Shown here: positions 46,413 to 56,704 of the stretch, piece by piece | Numbering within the stretch: the stretch's first letter is position 1 | How the letters are laid out: the number at the start of each line of letters is the position of its first letter | Origin: an uncultured Aquimarina sp. | GTDB taxonomy: Bacteria; Bacteroidota; Bacteroidia; Flavobacteriales; Flavobacteriaceae | Assembly (NCBI GenBank): GCA_947498815.1 | Contig: CANMLU010000002.1 | Coordinates: 62,001-126,000, forward strand | Length of the DNA: 64,000 bases | Direction: 5' to 3' | The notes under the pieces: generated by a model | Seen by the model: the letters and a program-made list of their open reading frames with translations, nothing else | Told to the model about the DNA's origin: nothing | Database searches by the model: none | Made by a program: the position numbers and the translations under genes

Positions 46413-48956
46413 CTAACCTACTTTTCTCAATATTTCTAAAGGTGGGCTTTGCAGTACACTTTTAATATTACTTAACCCAATAACCAATACCAAAATCACA
46501 ATACCCGGCAAAAACAGTAAGAATGGAATACCCGAAGGCACAAAGGGCTCTTCGAACAGCAATGTAGCCAACAATTGACTGCTAAGTAATGACAAGAAGA
46601 TTCCGGCCAGACTCCCCAATATTCCTAAATACAAATATTCAAGTGCCGTGATGCGAAGAATCTGTTTGCTCCTGGCACCTAGTGTACGCAACAACACACT
46701 CTCTTTAATACGTTGGTATTTACTGGTACGAACCGAACCTATCAATACAATAAGGCCAGTGAGAATACTAAAGAAAGCCATGAAATTAATGACCCAAGAG
46801 ATCTTTTCTAAAATGTCTTCAATAACCGTATATAGTTGCCGAAGGTCAAAGACAGTAACATTAGGAAATTTGCGCACCAGCTCCCGCTGCAACGCAGCCG
46901 ACCTGGCATTATCGGGCACATAGGTCGTTAATACATGAAATTGCGGCGCTTGTTCTAATACACCTTTAGGAAAAACGATCATAAAATTTAACTGTAACCT
47001 TGTCCAGTCTACTTTTCTAATGCTTCCTACGATGGTTTCCATTAATACTCCTTGTATGTTAAAGATAATAGGGTCCCCTACTCCTATTTTGGCATTTTCT
47101 GCAAGACTTTCTGAGATGGAAATCTTAATCGCCTCACCAGGTTTGACCTCCTCGAGCCAACTTCCATCTATAACGGCTTCTGAAGCAATGAGCGAATCAC
47201 GAAAGGTCGTTCTAAATTCATGATTTAAAACCCATTCATTAACGGTTGAGCTTGTATCTTTTCGAATCTCGTTGGTCAATTTTCCTTTGATGCTGTGCAT
47301 TCTCATGGTCACGATCGACAGATTATCGATAACCTCCAGACCTGTTGGTGTAATACTGGCCACTACGGCCTCTCGCTGCTCGGGCTGCACATCCACCAAG
47401 ATAATATTGGCATTGTCAGAACCATTGTCTAGCGCCGTTTTTGTTAACAGTATGTCTTTTGTAAAATACAAGGTGCTAATCAAAAATGTACCCAGCCCTA
47501 TAGCCAAGATAAGCACCATGGTCTGATTATTGGGTCTAAAGAGATTTAATAGGCTTGTTCTTGCAGTAAACCCCCAAGCCGTTGGAAAATACCTCTTGAT
47601 GCCCTTGATAAATAAGGCAGAGATACCCGCCAGGATAGCGAAGGTGATAAAAATACCCAAGACAAAGGCTATGGCAAATAGTATGTCCTTAAAGATCCAG
47701 AACGAGAACAAGAGAATAAAAAGCAAGATCGCCCCAAAGGTAAATGATCGCACCTTTCTTGATCGTACCGGTCGCTCCTCAGACACCCGTAATACTTCTA
47801 AAGGGGAAACATACCAGGTACCAAGCAAAGGCAACAAGGCAAACAATACCGACATCAATATCCCGAGCAATAGCCCCATAACAATGGGCTGTAAACTGAT
47901 CGAAACTCGAACATCAAATGGTAAAAATTCTTCTAAAAGAAATGGAAGCGCCTGTTGGAGTCCTATACCCAATATCGTTCCTATAATACCTCCGATAAAG
48001 CCCATCATCGCTATTTGTATCAGGTAGATCAAAAAGGTCTGTTTTCTGCTTGCGCCCAAACATTTTAAAACAGCTACATCGGTTAATTTTTCCTTGATAT
48101 AAATATGAACAGAACTAGCAATACCGATACAACCCAATAGCAAGGCGATAAACGCTGCCAAATTCAGGAATTTACCCATGTTTTCATAACTACGCCCTAT
48201 TTGCCGACTGGTACTGGTATGGGTATCAAGGTCGGCATTTTCTGCATCCAAGATGGGATCTAAGGTCTTCTCTAATTGGTCCAAATCTATATCTGGCGCT
48301 ACAAAAAAGTATTGATATTCTTTTCTACTGCCCAATTGTATCAGTTCGGTTTGTTCTACAAATCGAAAAGGTATAAGCACGGTTGGAGCCACAGTCGTTG
48401 AGATCCCAGAACGACCAGGCATTGAATTAATAGCACCGGTAATGGGAAGGGTAATCACCCCTAACTTGATCGAATCACCTGGCTTGATATTGTATTGTAG
48501 CATTAGGGTGGCATCTACCAGCGCCCCACCTTTTTGTTGATACTCGGCAGCCGCAGTAGTAGGTTCGGTCTCCAGAGTTCCATAGAATGGAAAGTTGCCT
48601 TGCATACCGCGTACTTGTACTAATTTGGCTGCTCCATTTTTTGGAAACGCTGCCATGGATGGAAAGTTAACTTCATGGGCATCTGCTCCTAAAGAGTCGA
48701 TGATGGCCCTAACCTTATCGTTGGGGAGTTGCCTGCTATCAATAATAAAGTCCGCACCCATTAACACTTTGGATTGACGCTCGATATTCTGTTTTACATT
48801 TTCACTGAATAGCTGTATCGAAACCACTGCAGCAATACCAAGGATGATCGACGCCATGAATAGTAATAGCCTTGAAATACTGGCTCTTCCATCACGCCAT
48901 GCCATCTTTATGAGCCAGGAGATACCCGCTTTTGAATATGAATGCTTCTTCATCAC
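46413..48956 (-). CDS. FtsX-type ABC transporter permease (YbbP-like)
   Basis: An 847-residue protein with one N-terminal helix, a periplasmic MacB-like domain (about 60-250), a first block of three to four helices (270-420), further helices, a second periplasmic domain (530-700) and a final block of three helices, ending FtsX-like with SVRTSKYQRIKESVLLRTLGA. It is the YbbP type with duplicated FtsX units. It overlaps the ATPase gene by four bases. With the divergent TesA-like gene this gives the known ybbA-ybbP-tesA neighbourhood; the substrate is probably a lipid or lipoprotein but is unproven. Confidence 0.88.
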   Translation of the reverse strand: MMKKHSYSKAGISWLIKMAWRDGRASISRLLLFMASIILGIAAVVSIQLFSENVKQNIERQSKVLMGADFIIDSRQLPNDKVRAIIDSLGADAHEVNFPSMAAFPKNGAAKLVQVRGMQGNFPFYGTLETEPTTAAAEYQQKGGALVDATLMLQYNIKPGDSIKLGVITLPITGAINSMPGRSGISTTVAPTVLIPFRFVEQTELIQLGSRKEYQYFFVAPDIDLDQLEKTLDPILDAENADLDTHTSTSRQIGRSYENMGKFLNLAAFIALLLGCIGIASSVHIYIKEKLTDVAVLKCLGASRKQTFLIYLIQIAMMGFIGGIIGTILGIGLQQALPFLLEEFLPFDVRVSISLQPIVMGLLLGILMSVLFALLPLLGTWYVSPLEVLRVSEERPVRSRKVRSFTFGAILLFILLFSFWIFKDILFAIAFVLGIFITFAILAGISALFIKGIKRYFPTAWGFTARTSLLNLFRPNNQTMVLILAIGLGTFLISTLYFTKDILLTKTALDNGSDNANIILVDVQPEQREAVVASITPTGLEVIDNLSIVTMRMHSIKGKLTNEIRKDTSSTVNEWVLNHEFRTTFRDSLIASEAVIDGSWLEEVKPGEAIKISISESLAENAKIGVGDPIIFNIQGVLMETIVGSIRKVDWTRLQLNFMIVFPKGVLEQAPQFHVLTTYVPDNARSAALQRELVRKFPNVTVFDLRQLYTVIEDILEKISWVINFMAFFSILTGLIVLIGSVRTSKYQRIKESVLLRTLGARSKQILRITALEYLYLGILGSLAGIFLSLLSSQLLATLLFEEPFVPSGIPFLLFLPGIVILVLVIGLSNIKSVLQSPPLEILRKVG

Positions 48957-49642
48957 TGCGATACGGTTCTCTCGTTAGTTATAATTTTTCCACCTTTTAA
49001 TCGAAGGATCTGTTGCGTTCTGTTTGCCAGATCAAGATCGTGAGAGATGATCACTAGTGTAGTTCCCGCTTCCTTATTTAATTCAAAAAGGAGCTGTATT
49101 ACCTTTTCGCCAGTCTCCTCATCCAAATTTCCGGTGGGCTCATCGGCAAATAAGATAGAAGGCGAATTTGAAAAAGCCCTGGCCAGTGCAACCCGTTGCT
49201 GTTCTCCACCCGATAATTGCGAAGGATAGTGATGAAAACGATCCGCTAGTCCTACCTTTTTCAGTAATTCCATACCTTGTTTGGCGGCATTTTTAACTCC
49301 TTGTAGCTCCAAGGGTACAATAACGTTTTCTAGTGCGGTCAATGTGGGTAATAATTGAAAATCCTGAAAAATAAACCCAACCTCTTTATTTCTTAATTGC
49401 GCACGTTCATCTTCATCTAGCTCTTGCAGATTCTGACCGCATAACTCAACAGTGCCCGAGTCCTGGTGGTCTAATCCGGCACAAAGCCCAAGTAAGGTGG
49501 TTTTTCCACTCCCAGAAGGACCCACAATAGAAAAAGTAGCTCCTCTTTCAACCTCAAACGAAATATCTTGTAAGACCTTGAGTTTTTTTGAACCACTATT
49601 ATAAGTTTTCTCCAGTTCATGAATCTTTAATATCTTTGGCAT
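48953..49642 (-). CDS. ABC transporter ATP-binding protein (YbbA/LolD-like)
   Basis: A 229-residue ATPase: Walker A IVGPSGSGKTTLLGL, Q-loop GFIFQDFQLLP, signature LSGGEQQRVALARAF and Walker B ILFADEPTGNLDE, with the H-loop ISHD. This is the MacB/LolD/YbbA group that drives FtsX-type permeases. The gene overlaps the permease by four bases and is divergent from the esterase gene 191 bases away. Confidence 0.92.
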   Translation of the reverse strand: MPKILKIHELEKTYNSGSKKLKVLQDISFEVERGATFSIVGPSGSGKTTLLGLCAGLDHQDSGTVELCGQNLQELDEDERAQLRNKEVGFIFQDFQLLPTLTALENVIVPLELQGVKNAAKQGMELLKKVGLADRFHHYPSQLSGGEQQRVALARAFSNSPSILFADEPTGNLDEETGEKVIQLLFELNKEAGTTLVIISHDLDLANRTQQILRLKGGKIITNERTVSQ

Positions 49643-49833
49643 ATTGATTTTTAATTAATGTACTCATTTGAAGCTCTTAAATTGGCTAAAAAAGTACCCT
49701 TTTGCATCCATTTTTTGTCTTTTTTTCCTTCCGTAGCGGTGCTATGCAAATCAAAAAAGTCTTCAACTGGTCACAAAATGGTTTATTTTCGCTTCAATCC
49801 AAAAACTTTAAATAAGTTCAAATTCTGTAGGAA

Positions 49834-50577
49834 ATGCTAAAGAGGAAAAGTAAGCAAATGATTTTAAATTTATATACTCGCTATAAGCCGATTTCCTTAA
49901 AGTTTTGTTATTTTTTGTTTTTTAGTTTGTTGCTCTCTTGCGGAGAAAAAACCACTAAAAATGAAACAAACAAACAGAAAGAACCTGTTGAAAATAGCGG
50001 TACTACAACCAAAGACGCTACCACTAAAACCATTCTTTGTTTTGGGGATAGTTTGACTGCCGGCTATGGACTAGATGACATCAATGATGCATATCCTGCC
50101 TTACTTCAATCCAAGTTAGATTCTTTGGGATTGAAGTACACGGTTATCAATTCGGGACTAAGCGGAGAAACTACAGCTGGCGGAAGAAGCCGCATAGCAT
50201 GGGTACTCAATCAGAACGTTGATGTCTTTATATTAGAGTTGGGCGCCAATGATGGATTGCGTGGAGTTCCTTTAACCGAAACGCGAGAGAATCTTCAGGT
50301 TATTATCGATGCAGTACGAAAAAAAAATTCGGAAACAAAAATCATATTAGCTGGTATGCAGTTACCTCCAAATATGGGACCTGAGTATATTACTGAGTTC
50401 AGAACGATATTTCCCGATCTGGCTCAGAAGAATGAGCTAGCACTGATTCCCTTCCTCTTAAAAGATGTTGGCGGTATTGTAGAGCTAAATCAAGCAGATG
50501 GCATCCACCCTACTACCGATGGACACAAGATCCTTGCCAACAATGTGTGGGCGGTTTTGAAAAACGTGATAAAATAA
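49834..50577 (+). CDS. GDSL arylesterase lipoprotein (TesA-like)
   Basis: A 247-residue lipoprotein (LLSC near residue 37); the start may instead be the methionine at 49858. Block I FGDSLTAGYGLDD carries the nucleophile serine, block II SGLSGETTAGG the glycine, block III ELGANDGLRG the asparagine, and block V DGIHPTTDGH the Asp-His pair, so the SGNH active site is complete. Family members cleave acyl thioesters, aryl esters or lysophospholipids in the periplasm. The divergent YbbA/YbbP operon beside it is the known partner arrangement. Confidence 0.9.
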   Translation: MLKRKSKQMILNLYTRYKPISLKFCYFLFFSLLLSCGEKTTKNETNKQKEPVENSGTTTKDATTKTILCFGDSLTAGYGLDDINDAYPALLQSKLDSLGLKYTVINSGLSGETTAGGRSRIAWVLNQNVDVFILELGANDGLRGVPLTETRENLQVIIDAVRKKNSETKIILAGMQLPPNMGPEYITEFRTIFPDLAQKNELALIPFLLKDVGGIVELNQADGIHPTTDGHKILANNVWAVLKNVIK

Positions 50578-50617
50578 AAATCTGTTCAAATCTTGTCAAT
50601 GGTGTGTTTAATCTAAG

Positions 50618-50662
50618 TCTTCTATTAACTTCTATAATAGAAGTTAATAGAAGAGATTTTTT
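50618..50662 (+). terminator. Terminator with a 37-base perfect palindrome
   Basis: 18-bp arms around one central base (50618-50654), then GATTTTTT. It stands 40 bases after the arylesterase stop. Confidence 0.75.
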
Positions 50663-50806
50663 CAAAGAAAATTATGATTATCTGGCCGTGTCATTGAGCG
50701 GTTACACAAATTTAGGAACTAGATCAATATATTAAACTCCTATAAAATTCTTAAAAATCAATTAGTATTCTAATTACAAAATGACTTAAAAAACTATATT
50801 CGCGGC

Positions 50807-51706
50807 ATGTGGATGTATTTAGGTTTATTGGCCGCACTTTTTTTGGGATTACACAATTTATGTAAAAAACATGCTGTGCATGGAAATGAGGTTTTTCCGG
50901 TACTTTTTGGAACAATTGGTTCAGGTTTTCTGTTGCTTCTTCCGTTTTTTATAGGCTCGGTATATTACCCGGAATACACGAAGCAAATAGGGTTTCATAT
51001 TACTAGCATTTCTTGGGAAACTCATGGGTTTATTTTTATAAAATCAATAATCATGACAGCATCATGGGTTTTGGCATATCAAGCGCTAAAACATTTGCCG
51101 ATAACTATTGTTACTCCTATACGATCTGCTGGTCCTTTTTTTACCTTTATCGGTGCTATTTTAATTTACCAGGAGCGACCAAATTTTTTACAGTGGATAG
51201 GTTTTTTTCTTATTATTTTCTCGGTACTATTATATTCTAAAATCGGAAAAAAAGAAGGAATCAACTTTAAGAGAAATAAATGGATATTTGCCATTATTGG
51301 AGCAACATTTTTGGGCGCTTCAAGTGGTTTATACGACAAATTCCTAATTCAAAGCCTAGCCTTAAACCCACAAACCTTACAATTTTGGTTTTGTGGATAC
51401 ACCACATTAATTTTGCTAGGGATTTTATCTATAACATGGTTTCCAAATACCAAAAAAAGAAAAGAGTTTACATGGCGATGGACTATTATTGCTGTTGGTA
51501 TTTTATTGCAAGCAGCGGATTATTTTTATTTTAAAGCCTTACAGGATCCTGATGCATTAATCATGCTATTGTCTGCCATAAAACGAAGTCAAATACTAAT
51601 TGCTGTCGTGATTGGTGGTCTTGTCTTTAAAGAAAAAAATAAGCGTAAAAAATTAGTCCCATTATTTGGTATCATGATGGGTGTATTTTTAATTTTATAT
51701 TCCTAA
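50807..51706 (+). CDS. EamA/DMT-family transporter
   Basis: A 299-residue protein with ten membrane helices as two EamA halves (about 1-140 and 150-299). Typical signals are YQALKHLPITIVTPIRSAGPFF at the end of half one and a matching YFKALQDPDALIMLLSAIKRSQ in half two. Such proteins export or import small metabolites; the substrate is unknown. It is a single gene with a terminator upstream and another downstream. Confidence 0.87.
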   Translation: MWMYLGLLAALFLGLHNLCKKHAVHGNEVFPVLFGTIGSGFLLLLPFFIGSVYYPEYTKQIGFHITSISWETHGFIFIKSIIMTASWVLAYQALKHLPITIVTPIRSAGPFFTFIGAILIYQERPNFLQWIGFFLIIFSVLLYSKIGKKEGINFKRNKWIFAIIGATFLGASSGLYDKFLIQSLALNPQTLQFWFCGYTTLILLGILSITWFPNTKKRKEFTWRWTIIAVGILLQAADYFYFKALQDPDALIMLLSAIKRSQILIAVVIGGLVFKEKNKRKKLVPLFGIMMGVFLILYS

Positions 51707-51745
51707 AGCACTATAAACCCTTCATTTCTATAAGCCAACTAGTAG

Positions 51746-51808
51746 ACTTCGACACTTCGACAACACTTCGACAACACTTCGACAAGCTCAGTGTGACAGC
51801 TCAGTGGA
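51746..51808. repeat. Dispersed repeat, module C, tandem units
   Basis: Three tandem CACTTCGACAA units run into GCTCAGTGTGACAGCTCAG. The same string occurs at 40150-40206 and, inverted, at 25814-25880. Confidence 0.75.
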
Positions 51809-51890
51809 AAGTTTGGGGATCATAAGTCACTCCATAAAAACAGTATTCCAAGGCCTTTTTTATAAAGAGACTTGCAAACATTTTAAAAAT

Positions 51891-51926
51891 AAAAGATGCT
51901 TCAATGATAAAACTGAAGCATCTTTT
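51891..51926. terminator. Bidirectional terminator
   Basis: A perfect 13-bp stem (AAAAGATGCTTCA / TGAAGCATCTTTT) with a 10-base loop lies between the convergent transporter and secreted-esterase genes. Confidence 0.85.
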
Positions 51927-51954
51927 GGTAAATAGCTAATTAACAATTGGGTAT

Positions 51955-54156
51955 TTATTGAATAATTAATTTTTTGGTGACATCTTCATCGCCTTTGGAT
52001 TGGATTTTTATAATGTAAATCCCAGAACTAAGGGCTAAGTTGTTGGCTGAGAAATTATTTACACCAGGATGCAACCTAGCTTCATATTTTTTCTGCCCCA
52101 ATGTTGTATATATCGTAATCCTTGTTTCAGTAGTATTTTTCGAGCTTACATTCAAAGAGAATAGATCGCTAGTCGGGTTAGGAATCATTTTAATAGCACC
52201 TATACCTTCATCTTCGTTACCGAGTATAGACTGCTTATTCCCTAATCCAGCAATAACTTCTCTGGCAGATATACCATTACAAGATCCTTCATAGATCTTA
52301 ACATTAGAGAATATGGAGTTATTTCCAGAGCCCCCATCATTATCATTAATAAATACTACTCTATCCATAGTTCCTGTATAAAAATTTCCGACAGGAATAA
52401 CATACCTAGTAGTACCCGACGAATAGTTATCAAAGTTGGTCACACCATAGTTTTGTGTACCATGTACTTTGAAATAACGTGACGCTGTTAACGTATTGTT
52501 ATTCTCAAACCCTACGGCATGAATTTCTCCTTGCGATGTACTACTAAAATCAAACTCGATAACCGTATTTGCGGTTACTGTATAATCCAGACCAATGTAT
52601 TTCCATGTGTTGTTTGATAGTGATAAAGCGGCTCCACCATTTTCTATAGAGAAATTCCCTGCGTTATCTTGATTAGAAAAAGAAGTGATTGTAACCTCAT
52701 TAAAATTAATACTATCACATACTGGGCCTGGATCTACAGTACCATTCTGGATCGAGACAGCATCGATGGCAATATCACTTTGCCACCCGCTATTTCCTGT
52801 ACCAGTAACTACATTAAATCGCAGTTGCACACTTGCTTCACCAGCATATGCAACAAGATCTATACTTGCTGTATTCCAAGTATTTCCTTGATTTCCAGAT
52901 TCGCTAAACACACTTGACCAAGTTCCAGAATTATCAGTTCTTGCCTCAACAGTTAAAGTATTAATTGCGCTACCAAACATATGATACTGGAAATTAAGTC
53001 TTGGTGAGTCTACTCCTGTAAAATTTAAACATGGAGAATTAAGTATTGCTCTTTTGTTAGGGAAACCTGTTCCATTACCAGATGCCTCTACATAAAGGTA
53101 AAAACTACCGTTTGCTCCATTAGATGGTCCTGTACTATTAGAAGGCGTGCCTCCAGAGTCTCTGGTCCAGTTTAGGTCATCATTACTAGACTGTGACCAT
53201 TGTCCTAAACTACTTTCAAAACTTTCATTATAAGGAAAAGAAGATATATCTCCTGAACAAGTTTCACCTGGCGGAGGTGGCGGTGTAGTTGGATCTATTG
53301 CTCCATCGATATCAAACCTAGAAAAGAATTTCCATATTTCTTGAGAAGTGTTCACGTTTCCTCCATTCCAGCTATGCCCTTTCCCCTGAACTCTAATAAA
53401 TTCTGCAGTTGTGCCATTATCTCCATTATCCCAAATAGAACGTGTAGATCCCCCTCCTAATTGAATAACGTCTGGTGTAGGATCTCCATTATTAACACTC
53501 GACCAATATTCCATAACATCTTGTATAGGTTCATTGGTTCCATTACCGTTTATACCAATAACATTATCATTAGTACCGGTTATTTGCAATACAGCAGTTG
53601 GATGTTGTGGTTGACATTGGTTATTATTGATCCATACTCTTGTCATACTACCCGCAACAGAAGCCACTGCGGCAATTCTGGGGCTTAATTCGCAGGCTAG
53701 CCGGTAGCTAAAAAAGCCGCCATTTGAAAATCCAGTCGCATAAATACGTTTTTCATTAATATTAAAATCCTCTTGAATTTTATTAATCAATGCGTCAGAA
53801 AATCCTAAATCGTCTTCATTACCCCCAAAACTATTGTTGATTGCCCATCCCGAGAAAAAACCACCCAGGCCTTGAGGGGTTACGAATATAAATTGATTGT
53901 CTTCGGCTAGTTGCCTAAAGTCACTTTGGTTGTATTGTGTGTCAATATTGTTTGTAAAACCATGGAAATTTAAAATTAGAGGAGCCGGTTTACTAGCATC
54001 GTAACTTGCAGGAACATACAATCGATATTGTCTTGTTCTTCCATCATTTTGTAGTGTCGCATTAATGACCTGCTGAGCATACGTAGAAAAAGTAGTCATA
54101 AGTGTAAGGGCCAAAAGGAATAGAGATCCTTTGGTAAACGTAAGTTGAGTTTTCAT
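51955..54156 (-). CDS. T9SS-secreted PHB-depolymerase-like esterase with MAM domain
   Basis: A 733-residue secreted protein. Signal peptide (ends TYAQQ), an LpqC/PHB-depolymerase-type hydrolase (about 28-285) with ATGFSNGGFFSYRLACE (nucleophile Ser) and GKGHSWNGG (His), a proline linker, a MAM-like jelly-roll domain (about 300-475), a second beta-sandwich domain (480-640) and a C-terminal type A sorting domain (655-733) with IPNPTSDLFSLNV and SSGIYIIKI ending KKLIIQ. It is exported by the type IX system and kept on or released from the surface. Probable substrates are polyesters or feruloyl/acetyl esters of polysaccharides; it is not settled. Confidence 0.88.
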   Translation of the reverse strand: MKTQLTFTKGSLFLLALTLMTTFSTYAQQVINATLQNDGRTRQYRLYVPASYDASKPAPLILNFHGFTNNIDTQYNQSDFRQLAEDNQFIFVTPQGLGGFFSGWAINNSFGGNEDDLGFSDALINKIQEDFNINEKRIYATGFSNGGFFSYRLACELSPRIAAVASVAGSMTRVWINNNQCQPQHPTAVLQITGTNDNVIGINGNGTNEPIQDVMEYWSSVNNGDPTPDVIQLGGGSTRSIWDNGDNGTTAEFIRVQGKGHSWNGGNVNTSQEIWKFFSRFDIDGAIDPTTPPPPPGETCSGDISSFPYNESFESSLGQWSQSSNDDLNWTRDSGGTPSNSTGPSNGANGSFYLYVEASGNGTGFPNKRAILNSPCLNFTGVDSPRLNFQYHMFGSAINTLTVEARTDNSGTWSSVFSESGNQGNTWNTASIDLVAYAGEASVQLRFNVVTGTGNSGWQSDIAIDAVSIQNGTVDPGPVCDSINFNEVTITSFSNQDNAGNFSIENGGAALSLSNNTWKYIGLDYTVTANTVIEFDFSSTSQGEIHAVGFENNNTLTASRYFKVHGTQNYGVTNFDNYSSGTTRYVIPVGNFYTGTMDRVVFINDNDGGSGNNSIFSNVKIYEGSCNGISAREVIAGLGNKQSILGNEDEGIGAIKMIPNPTSDLFSLNVSSKNTTETRITIYTTLGQKKYEARLHPGVNNFSANNLALSSGIYIIKIQSKGDEDVTKKLIIQ

Positions 54157-54558
54157 TTTAAAGGTTTTAAGATTAACTATTTTAATTTAGAAAATTTGCA
54201 TGTGTAATACTCCTGATAACGTTAAAAAAAGCATAAATATAGTTAATATTTTAAGTAAATATCATTTTTATTCATAAATAATTATGGAATTCTCAAAAAT
54301 CCTTTCATTAAAAAGGATAAATATAATTTTTTAAGATAGTATTAGTGCGGTTGGTAACCACTCATTTTTTACTTGGTTGTGGACCAGGTGCTGCGGAGCT
54401 ACTAGGAGGTATTCGATTTATAAGTTTATGAAATTTACCTCAGATCTAACAGAATGATGCATATGAAGAATAGTTTACTATTATAGCCCTATTATCATGT
54501 CGTAGAACTGATCTTGTGAGCTCTAGAAGGGTTTTGGTCCTAAAACTATCATTATTTA
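54157..54558 (-). repeat. Intergenic region with dispersed repeat, module A, inverted copy
   Basis: Read on the minus strand, from about 54555 to 54464 this shows TGATAGTTTTAGGACCAAAACC, TTCTACGACATGATAATAGGGCTAT, matching module A of 34406 and 39198 with more divergence. The remaining 54157-54463 is AT-rich and shows nothing else recognisable. Confidence 0.65.
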
Positions 54559-56592
54559 TTAACCTTCAACTTTTTCCAAGTGGTCTTTAGATTCAAAAGA
54601 GATAATAAATTTAGTTCCGACACTTAATTGGCTTTCACAATGAATTTCGCCATTCATGGCTTCTATATATTTTTTTACGATGGACAACCCTAGTCCAATA
54701 GATGCTTCACCTTCTGTAGGTTGCGCACTAAGTTTCTGAAATCTACCGAATAGTTTCTTTTGATCCTCTTCGCTTATACCGGGGCCCTGATCTTCAACCA
54801 TAACATAAGTTCTGCCGTCATGAGATTTTAAATGCAAGAAAACTTTACTTCCCCTATCGGAAAACTTGATGGCATTAGAAACCAAATTTTCTAATACTTG
54901 GATCATATAATTTTTATCCACTTCTACAAAGTGATTCCCAGGTTCTGATATCATGCTTATTTTAATCTCTTTATCCTCAGAAGTAAGACGAAAACATTTT
55001 ACAACATAGTTAACTAATTCTACCAAATCAATAACTTGATTCTTTAGTTTGACTCTATTCGTCTCCAGAGCATGTATATTTAAGATACGACCTATCATCT
55101 GTGAGAGGCGATCCGCCGAGTTGTCAATTTCGGTTAAGTATGATTTCTGGTCTTCAGTCAAGTGCAAAGAGGTAACATCAATTAATTGTATTAACAATCG
55201 TATATGACTCAAAGGAGTCCTAAGATCGTGTGCAACCACATTAACCAACATGTCCTTTTCCTTATTCAGGTTAACTAGTGCTTCATTTTGGCTAGCTACT
55301 TCTATGGTTCGTTCCTTAACCTTCTTTTCTAATATTATATTTTGCTGTTGAATTAACCTTTCGTTTTCTTTGGCTGCCAATAGCGCTTCTAATTGTGCAT
55401 CTTCTTTTTGTTTTTTATACATATTAATCCGATCCCCGAGCGCAAATGAAAGCAGTAATACTTCCAGGGCAGAACCAATTTGCATTGCATTTAAATACGT
55501 CATTACAAAAGTGATGTTTAATGACTCAAGAATGGCAAAGAAAATTCCTATAACAAGAGCTCCCCAGGCAAATAAATAATATTTGGCCGGGCGATACCCT
55601 TTTAACTTAAATCGAATACCCAAGATAAGAAAGAACACTGCCATAATGAGAAGACCACCCTGGGCCAACATCAGACCTTCTATTTTAAACCCTACTAAGA
55701 CAAGTACACATACTAAAATTCCTACTACAAGAAATACCATAGATGGTCTATGCATCCTAGAGCCAGATTCTTTGGTGTTTAAAAATTTTTGGGTGAACAA
55801 AGTCGCAGTAATCATTGTCAATCCAGAACTAACAACTACAATCCCATTAAGAAATGGAATATTAGGCCAAAAGTATTCAAAGAAGTAACCGAATACTGAT
55901 GCCATAAACCAGGTAATACTAAATACATAAGCAATGTAGTAGAGATATATTCGCTCTCTGGTTGAAAAATACAAAAAGAGATTATAGAGAAAGATCAACA
56001 GCATAAACCCAAAATAGATCCCCTGCAAAAAATCCAAATCATGTTCATATGCTACAAAATTGGGAAGTGTTCCTACTCTGAGGAGGAAAAATAAGGGTTG
56101 ATCGCTCTTTACTCTGAGGTAAAAGGTTCGTGTAATATTTTCATCAAAATCAAGAGCAAATAGATAATTACCCACTTCAATTTCTCTGGTATTAAAAGGC
56201 AGGTCATCACCAGTATGACTCGTAGAAATTAGTTTGTTTTTATCATCAAATTCATAAAGGGATATAGAATCAATATAAGCCGAACCAACATTGAGATAAA
56301 AATTACCTGGTATTGTCTTAGTAACTTTAAACTTTAACCAGTAAGCAGATGCTGTACTGGAAAAATTTATGGTTTCTTGATCATACTCTTTAAACCTGAT
56401 TTCTAGATTGTTATTTATAACTTCTTCAATAGATAGTTTAAGAGATGAATCCTCCAGATAATGGATTTGCTTTCCAATATCTTGTAATTCTGTTGAGTCA
56501 TCTAGAAGAATAGTAGTTTGACTCAATGAATTCAGAGGAGACAATAATATAATCAATAAGAACCCTAAATAGTATCTAAAATTGGTTGTCAT
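54559..56592 (-). CDS. 7TM-DISM sensor histidine kinase
   Basis: A 677-residue protein: signal peptide, extracellular 7TMR-DISMED2 domain (about 30-170), seven membrane helices (187-390), a coiled coil (395-445), a HisKA domain with His455 (VVAHDLRTPLSH) and an HATPase domain with NLVSNAIKFSDRG, DQGPGISEED and GLGLSIVKKY. DISM proteins sense small ligands, often carbohydrates, outside the cell. No response regulator gene is adjacent, so it is an orphan here. It is divergent from the unknown gene at 56705. Confidence 0.9.
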   Translation of the reverse strand: MTTNFRYYLGFLLIILLSPLNSLSQTTILLDDSTELQDIGKQIHYLEDSSLKLSIEEVINNNLEIRFKEYDQETINFSSTASAYWLKFKVTKTIPGNFYLNVGSAYIDSISLYEFDDKNKLISTSHTGDDLPFNTREIEVGNYLFALDFDENITRTFYLRVKSDQPLFFLLRVGTLPNFVAYEHDLDFLQGIYFGFMLLIFLYNLFLYFSTRERIYLYYIAYVFSITWFMASVFGYFFEYFWPNIPFLNGIVVVSSGLTMITATLFTQKFLNTKESGSRMHRPSMVFLVVGILVCVLVLVGFKIEGLMLAQGGLLIMAVFFLILGIRFKLKGYRPAKYYLFAWGALVIGIFFAILESLNITFVMTYLNAMQIGSALEVLLLSFALGDRINMYKKQKEDAQLEALLAAKENERLIQQQNIILEKKVKERTIEVASQNEALVNLNKEKDMLVNVVAHDLRTPLSHIRLLIQLIDVTSLHLTEDQKSYLTEIDNSADRLSQMIGRILNIHALETNRVKLKNQVIDLVELVNYVVKCFRLTSEDKEIKISMISEPGNHFVEVDKNYMIQVLENLVSNAIKFSDRGSKVFLHLKSHDGRTYVMVEDQGPGISEEDQKKLFGRFQKLSAQPTEGEASIGLGLSIVKKYIEAMNGEIHCESQLSVGTKFIISFESKDHLEKVEG

Positions 56593-56704
56593 TCTTAATG
56601 CTTAATATGGGGAAATTTTATAAAAATTACTTCTTGAATTTACTAAAAATATTTATTGTATTTAACAATTTAACTTGTAAGTTTATAAACCTTTTCACTA
56701 ATAT

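Noticed and set aside
51746-51808. Short tandem repeat as a CRISPR remnant
   Set aside because: Units are adjacent with no spacers and recur elsewhere as part of the dispersed repeat; no cas genes.
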